15,228 bases of DNA from JALOTE01 sp031422195 (lineage in GTDB: Bacteria > Pseudomonadota > Alphaproteobacteria > Rhizobiales > Rhizobiaceae), in NCBI GenBank assembly GCA_031422195.1, contig JANOPZ010000017.1, forward strand, positions 1-15,228. The letters are read 5' to 3'. The position numbers and the translations under genes are program-made. Each line of letters starts with the position of its first letter. The stretch's first letter is position 1. Positions 12,320 through 15,228 of the stretch are shown piece after piece. Below the pieces are notes generated by a model, which was not told where the DNA came from, did no database searches, and saw only the letters and a program-made list of their open reading frames with translations.

Positions 12320-14325
12320 CAGATAATTTGCTGCAAAATCTTATGATCGTTGAACTTGGCCACTTTGCTCTGGTGCTGGCTTTGATGGCCGCATTTTTGC
12401 AAATGCTGGTGCCAATGGTTGGCGCCGCGCGGGGCGATATGCGGCTTATGTCAACGGCCGGGCCTTTATCATCGGTGCAATTGGTATTGGTTGCCGCGTC
12501 ATTCATCGCATTGACACTGGCCTATGTCGGTTCTGATTTTTCGGTGCGCAATGTTTGGGAAAATTCGCACACCCTCAAACCGCTGATCTATAAAATGAGC
12601 GGCGTTTGGGGCAACCACGAAGGTTCCTTGCTGCTTTGGGTTTTGATTTTGGCGCTGTTTGGCGCCTCAATACCGATGTTCGGGCGGCATTTGCCATCGC
12701 GCTTGAAAGCCAATGTGATCGGCGTGCAAGGGTCAATCTCATTTGCCTTTTTGTTGTTCATTTTATTGTCATCAAATCCATTTTTGCGGCTCAACCCTGC
12801 GCCTATGGAAGGCCAGGATTTGAACCCGCTTTTGCAAGATATCGGCCTCGCCATTCACCCGCCGCTTTTATATCTGGGCTATGTTGGATTTTCTGTCACG
12901 TTTGCTTTTGCGGTTGCAGCGCTCATCGAAGGCCGTGTTGACAGCGCTTGGGCGCGCTGGGTTCGGCCGTGGGCGCTGGCTGCATGGCTGTTTTTAACAC
13001 TCGGCATTTCGATGGGTTCATACTGGGCCTATTATGAACTTGGTTGGGGCGGCTGGTGGTTCTGGGATCCGGTTGAAAACGCTTCGCTCATGCCGTGGAT
13101 TTTAGGCACAGCATTGCTGCATTCGGCCATTGTGGTTGAAAAGCGCAACACACTCAAAGTGTGGACGATATTGCTCGCAATCCTCACGTTCTCACTGTCC
13201 CTTCTTGGCACATTTATCGTGCGCTCCGGCGTTCTAACGTCTGTGCATTCTTTTGCCACTGACCCAACGCGCGGTGTGTTTATTCTGGTCATCTTATGTG
13301 TGTTTATCGGCGGTAGCCTGACACTGTTTGCCGTGCGCGCCAATGCCGTTCAATCGGGCGGTATTTTTGCGCCGGTCAGCCGCGAAGGCGGTTTGGTTCT
13401 CAATAATCTGTTTTTGTCTGCGGCAGCTGCAACTGTGTTTATCGGCACGCTTTACCCTCTGTTTTATGAAGCATTGACCGGCGGTAAAATTTCAGTTGGC
13501 CCGCCGTTTTTCAATTTGACGGTTCTGCCGCTGTGCTTGCCTCTTTTGCTGGCCATGCCGTTCGGCCCATTTCTCACATGGAAGCGTGCCGACATTAAAG
13601 GTGTAGCGCAGCGGCTGTATGCTGTCGCAGCTATCGCTGTTGCCATTGCGCTCATTGGCTCAATAATGTCGGGTCATCGCAATATCTGGTCAATGATTGC
13701 GCTCGGGCTTGGCGTTTGGCTGGTGTTGGGCGCGCTTTCTGAAACCGCGTTCCGCGTTCGCTGGCAATGGTCAAATCCAGCCCCAAGCCTTCGCCGTTTA
13801 GTGCATTTGCCGCGCGCATCCTGGGGCGCTATGCTCGGTCATTTAGGCGTCGGCGTGATGGTCTTAGGCATTGGTGGCGCCGGTTTGCGAACCGAAATCA
13901 TCAAGGATATGCGCGCTGGTGATAGCGTCGAAGTTGCTGGCTATAATCTGACATTCAAAAAGATCGTTAAAGAAGCAGGTGCAAATTACACGCAAGATGT
14001 TGCCGTGTTTGAAGCAAGCCGCAATGGCGCTATGATTGCTGAAATACGGCCAGCAAAACGCGTCTATCCGGCGCGGCAAATGCCCACAACTGAGGCGGGT
14101 ATTCATACGATCGGAGTTTCACAGCTCTATTTGTCGTTGGGTGAAGTGCGCAGTGATGGTCTGATTGTGGCGCGGCTTTATCATCAACCGTTTATTTTGC
14201 TGATCTGGATTGGCACACTCATCATGGCATTTGGCGGCGTTTTATCTCTGGCTGACCGGCGTTTACGCGTTGGTGCGCCAAAAGCTGCCATTTCAAAAAT
14301 GCCAGATGCAGTGCCAGCAGAATGA
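12316..14325 (+). CDS. ccmF: Heme lyase CcmF (CycK)
   Basis: The 669-residue polytopic inner-membrane protein carries the tryptophan-rich WWD signature WGGWWFWDPVENASLMPW (244-261), which lies over the heme to be ligated. The family histidines are H181 (AIHPPLLYLGY), H269 (LLHSAIVVE), H311 (SVHSFATDP) and H509 (LGHLGVG). The first three keep the spacing of E. coli H173, H261 and H303. The protein joins heme from CcmE to the CXXCH thiols of apocytochrome c in the periplasm, together with CcmH and CcmI. The GTG at 12316 overlaps the ccmE stop (GTGA) and suits translational coupling. The ATG at 12343 would give the common MIVELGHFALVL start, so the first nine residues are uncertain. The stop overlaps ccmH by 4 bp. 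Confidence 0.96.
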   Translation: MTDNLLQNLMIVELGHFALVLALMAAFLQMLVPMVGAARGDMRLMSTAGPLSSVQLVLVAASFIALTLAYVGSDFSVRNVWENSHTLKPLIYKMSGVWGNHEGSLLLWVLILALFGASIPMFGRHLPSRLKANVIGVQGSISFAFLLFILLSSNPFLRLNPAPMEGQDLNPLLQDIGLAIHPPLLYLGYVGFSVTFAFAVAALIEGRVDSAWARWVRPWALAAWLFLTLGISMGSYWAYYELGWGGWWFWDPVENASLMPWILGTALLHSAIVVEKRNTLKVWTILLAILTFSLSLLGTFIVRSGVLTSVHSFATDPTRGVFILVILCVFIGGSLTLFAVRANAVQSGGIFAPVSREGGLVLNNLFLSAAAATVFIGTLYPLFYEALTGGKISVGPPFFNLTVLPLCLPLLLAMPFGPFLTWKRADIKGVAQRLYAVAAIAVAIALIGSIMSGHRNIWSMIALGLGVWLVLGALSETAFRVRWQWSNPAPSLRRLVHLPRASWGAMLGHLGVGVMVLGIGGAGLRTEIIKDMRAGDSVEVAGYNLTFKKIVKEAGANYTQDVAVFEASRNGAMIAEIRPAKRVYPARQMPTTEAGIHTIGVSQLYLSLGEVRSDGLIVARLYHQPFILLIWIGTLIMAFGGVLSLADRRLRVGAPKAAISKMPDAVPAE

Positions 14326-14780
14326 GGGCGTTTCTAGCAGCCATATTTTTAATATTGGCTGGCCTCGGTGGCGCTTTTGCAGTTATGCCCGACGAAATCC
14401 TCACAGATGCGAATCTAGAGGCGCGTGCCCGCGTGATCTCCAAAGAACTGCGCTGTATGGTCTGCCAGAACCAATCGATTGATGATTCAGAGGCTCCACT
14501 GGCAAAGGATTTGCGCGTTTTGGTGCGGGAACGTTTGGTTGCCGGTGATAGCGATGGTGCCGTGCTGGATTTTGTTGAGCAGCGTTATGGTGCGTTTGTG
14601 TTGCTAAAGCCACGTCTTAATGCACATACCGTTTTGCTTTGGGTGAGCCCGGCCCTTGTTGTACTGGCGGGCCTGATTTTAATCTGGCGGCGGCGGAGCA
14701 TATTGGGCACACAAACGCCTGCTTTGACGCCCGACGAAGAGCAGCGTGTTGAAGCGCTATTAAAAGATTATAAGTCTTAA
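14322..14780 (+). CDS. ccmH: Cytochrome c maturation thiol-disulfide protein CcmH (CycL)
   Basis: The 152-residue protein has a signal peptide (1-20, ending GGAFA), the diagnostic LRCMVCQNQSIDDSEAPLAK (43-62) with redox cysteines C45 and C48, and one transmembrane helix (about 103-122) followed by a short cytoplasmic tail. This is the short, rhizobial CycL-type form, without the C-terminal TPR domain of E. coli CcmH; that role is carried by the separate CcmI. It keeps apocytochrome CXXCH thiols reduced for heme ligation. The ATG at 14322 overlaps the ccmF stop (ATGA). No clear terminator follows; a weak AT-rich stem surrounds the stop codon. Confidence 0.95.
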   Translation: MRAFLAAIFLILAGLGGAFAVMPDEILTDANLEARARVISKELRCMVCQNQSIDDSEAPLAKDLRVLVRERLVAGDSDGAVLDFVEQRYGAFVLLKPRLNAHTVLLWVSPALVVLAGLILIWRRRSILGTQTPALTPDEEQRVEALLKDYKS

Positions 14781-14810
14781 AGATGCGACTTTATGGCAGT
14801 GGCGCTTTAA

Positions 14811-14839
14811 TTGTGTAAGGATTAGAGCAATTCTAAACT
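14811..14839 (+). promoter_or_regulatory. Candidate hemA promoter
   Basis: TTGTGT (14811-14816) and TAAACT (14834-14839) are separated by 17 nt. The match to sigma-70 consensus is moderate (three and four of six bases). The Irr-like palindrome covers the spacer and most of the -10. Confidence 0.35.
14821..14837 (+). promoter_or_regulatory. Candidate Irr box (iron control element) upstream of hemA
   Basis: ATTAGAGCAATTCTAAA matches 12 of 14 defined positions of the rhizobial Irr-box/ICE consensus as I recall it, TTTAGAA-N3-TTCTAAA. It lies 42 nt before the hemA ATG and overlaps the candidate promoter, the place expected for repression. Irr is a Fur-family regulator that restrains heme synthesis when iron is short. 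Binding is inferred, and no irr gene is in the window. Confidence 0.6.
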
Positions 14840-14879
14840 ATGACACACTCCAGCCATTTAACTTGGCGAGCAGGGCTTA

Positions 14880-15228
14880 ATGGACTTCGACGCCTTTTTC
14901 AGAATCAAATTGGCCACGCTCCACGACGCTGGCAATTACCGCGTTTTTGCCGATATTGAGCGGCAGGCGGGCCAGTTTCCGCGTGCCACGCGGCACCGGC
15001 CGGATGGCACCAGCCATGATGTGACAGTGTGGTGCTCGAATGATTATTTGGGCATGGGCCAGCATCCGAAAGTCACCGGCGCGATGCATGCCGCGATTGA
15101 TAAATCAGGCACTGGCGCAGGCGGCACACGGAATATTTCAGGCACAAACCATTATCATGTGGTGCTTGAGAAAGAATTGGCGGATTTGCATGGCAAAGAA
15201 GCGGCGCTGATATTCACATCAGGCTATG
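14880..15228 (+). CDS. hemA: 5-aminolevulinate synthase (ALAS), 3' truncated by window edge
   Basis: The first 116 codons are present, and the frame remains open to the end of the window. The translation starts MDFDAFFRIKLATLHDAGNY and continues with YRVFADIERQAGQFPRA, VWCSNDYLGMGQHPKV, GTGAGGTRNISGTNHYHVVL and LADLHGKEAALIFTSGY. These are hallmark stretches of alpha-oxoamine synthases of the ALAS type. The enzyme condenses glycine and succinyl-CoA to 5-aminolevulinate with pyridoxal phosphate, the first step of heme synthesis in alphaproteobacteria. The PLP lysine lies beyond the window. AGGG (14872-14875) is a modest ribosome site 4 nt before the ATG. The gene follows ccmH by 99 bp and appears to have its own promoter with an Irr-like operator. 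Confidence 0.93.
   Translation, partial: MDFDAFFRIKLATLHDAGNYRVFADIERQAGQFPRATRHRPDGTSHDVTVWCSNDYLGMGQHPKVTGAMHAAIDKSGTGAGGTRNISGTNHYHVVLEKELADLHGKEAALIFTSGY

Noticed and set aside
14771..14793. Terminator after ccmH
   Set aside because: The AAGTC/GACTT stem is AT-rich, short and overlaps the stop codon. No T run of useful length follows.

Overview
The window reads as ordinary chromosome from an alphaproteobacterium, most likely of the Rhizobiales/Hyphomicrobiales or a near relative, with GC content near 50%. The grounds are a TrcR (DUF1013) gene, the four-gene ccmI-ccmE-ccmF-ccmH cluster (cycHJKL layout), a hemA encoding ALAS of the Shemin (C4) route, an Irr-box-like palindrome in front of hemA, and a pgk followed by a class I aldolase gene. 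No tRNA, rRNA, CRISPR array, transposase or prophage gene was seen. No gene-free stretch exceeds 300 bases.

Left part (1-6390). trcR (+) ends at a clear intrinsic terminator and faces a block of minus-strand genes. In transcription order that block is pgk, class I fructose-bisphosphate aldolase, SGNH hydrolase, SDR oxidoreductase, VOC/glyoxalase-like protein and a YafY-type WYL regulator. pgk and the aldolase gene are glycolysis/gluconeogenesis enzymes, here without the gap gene that often precedes pgk. The SGNH and SDR genes overlap by a base or a few, and the VOC and WYL genes are 3 bp apart. A RidA-family deaminase gene points away from pgk.

Middle (6546-10530). A five-gene plus-strand operon encodes an ABC importer of the NitT/TauT/ThiXYZ type: ATPase, a four-helix SMR/EamA-like membrane protein of unknown role, two different permeases, and an NMT1/THI5-like periplasmic binding protein. 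The first four genes overlap end to start. A three-copy 35-bp tandem repeat begins inside the last codons of the second permease and fills the gap before the binding-protein gene. A strong terminator closes the operon. The substrate is not determined by the sequence; a pyrimidine, a thiamine precursor or a similar small heterocycle is the best family-based guess.

Right part (10652-15228). ccmI, ccmE, ccmF and ccmH encode System I cytochrome c maturation: holding apocytochrome, chaperoning heme, ligating heme, and reducing the CXXCH thiols. CcmE carries five KTYGD-type pentapeptide repeats at its C terminus. Then hemA starts and runs off the window edge, preceded by a candidate Irr operator overlapping a plausible promoter. 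Heme production and heme attachment to cytochromes c are therefore neighbours.

I see no clearly new defence, mobile or biosynthetic system. The points most worth a second look are the small membrane protein inside the ABC operon, the 35-bp repeat array, the candidate Irr box and the CcmE repeat tail.
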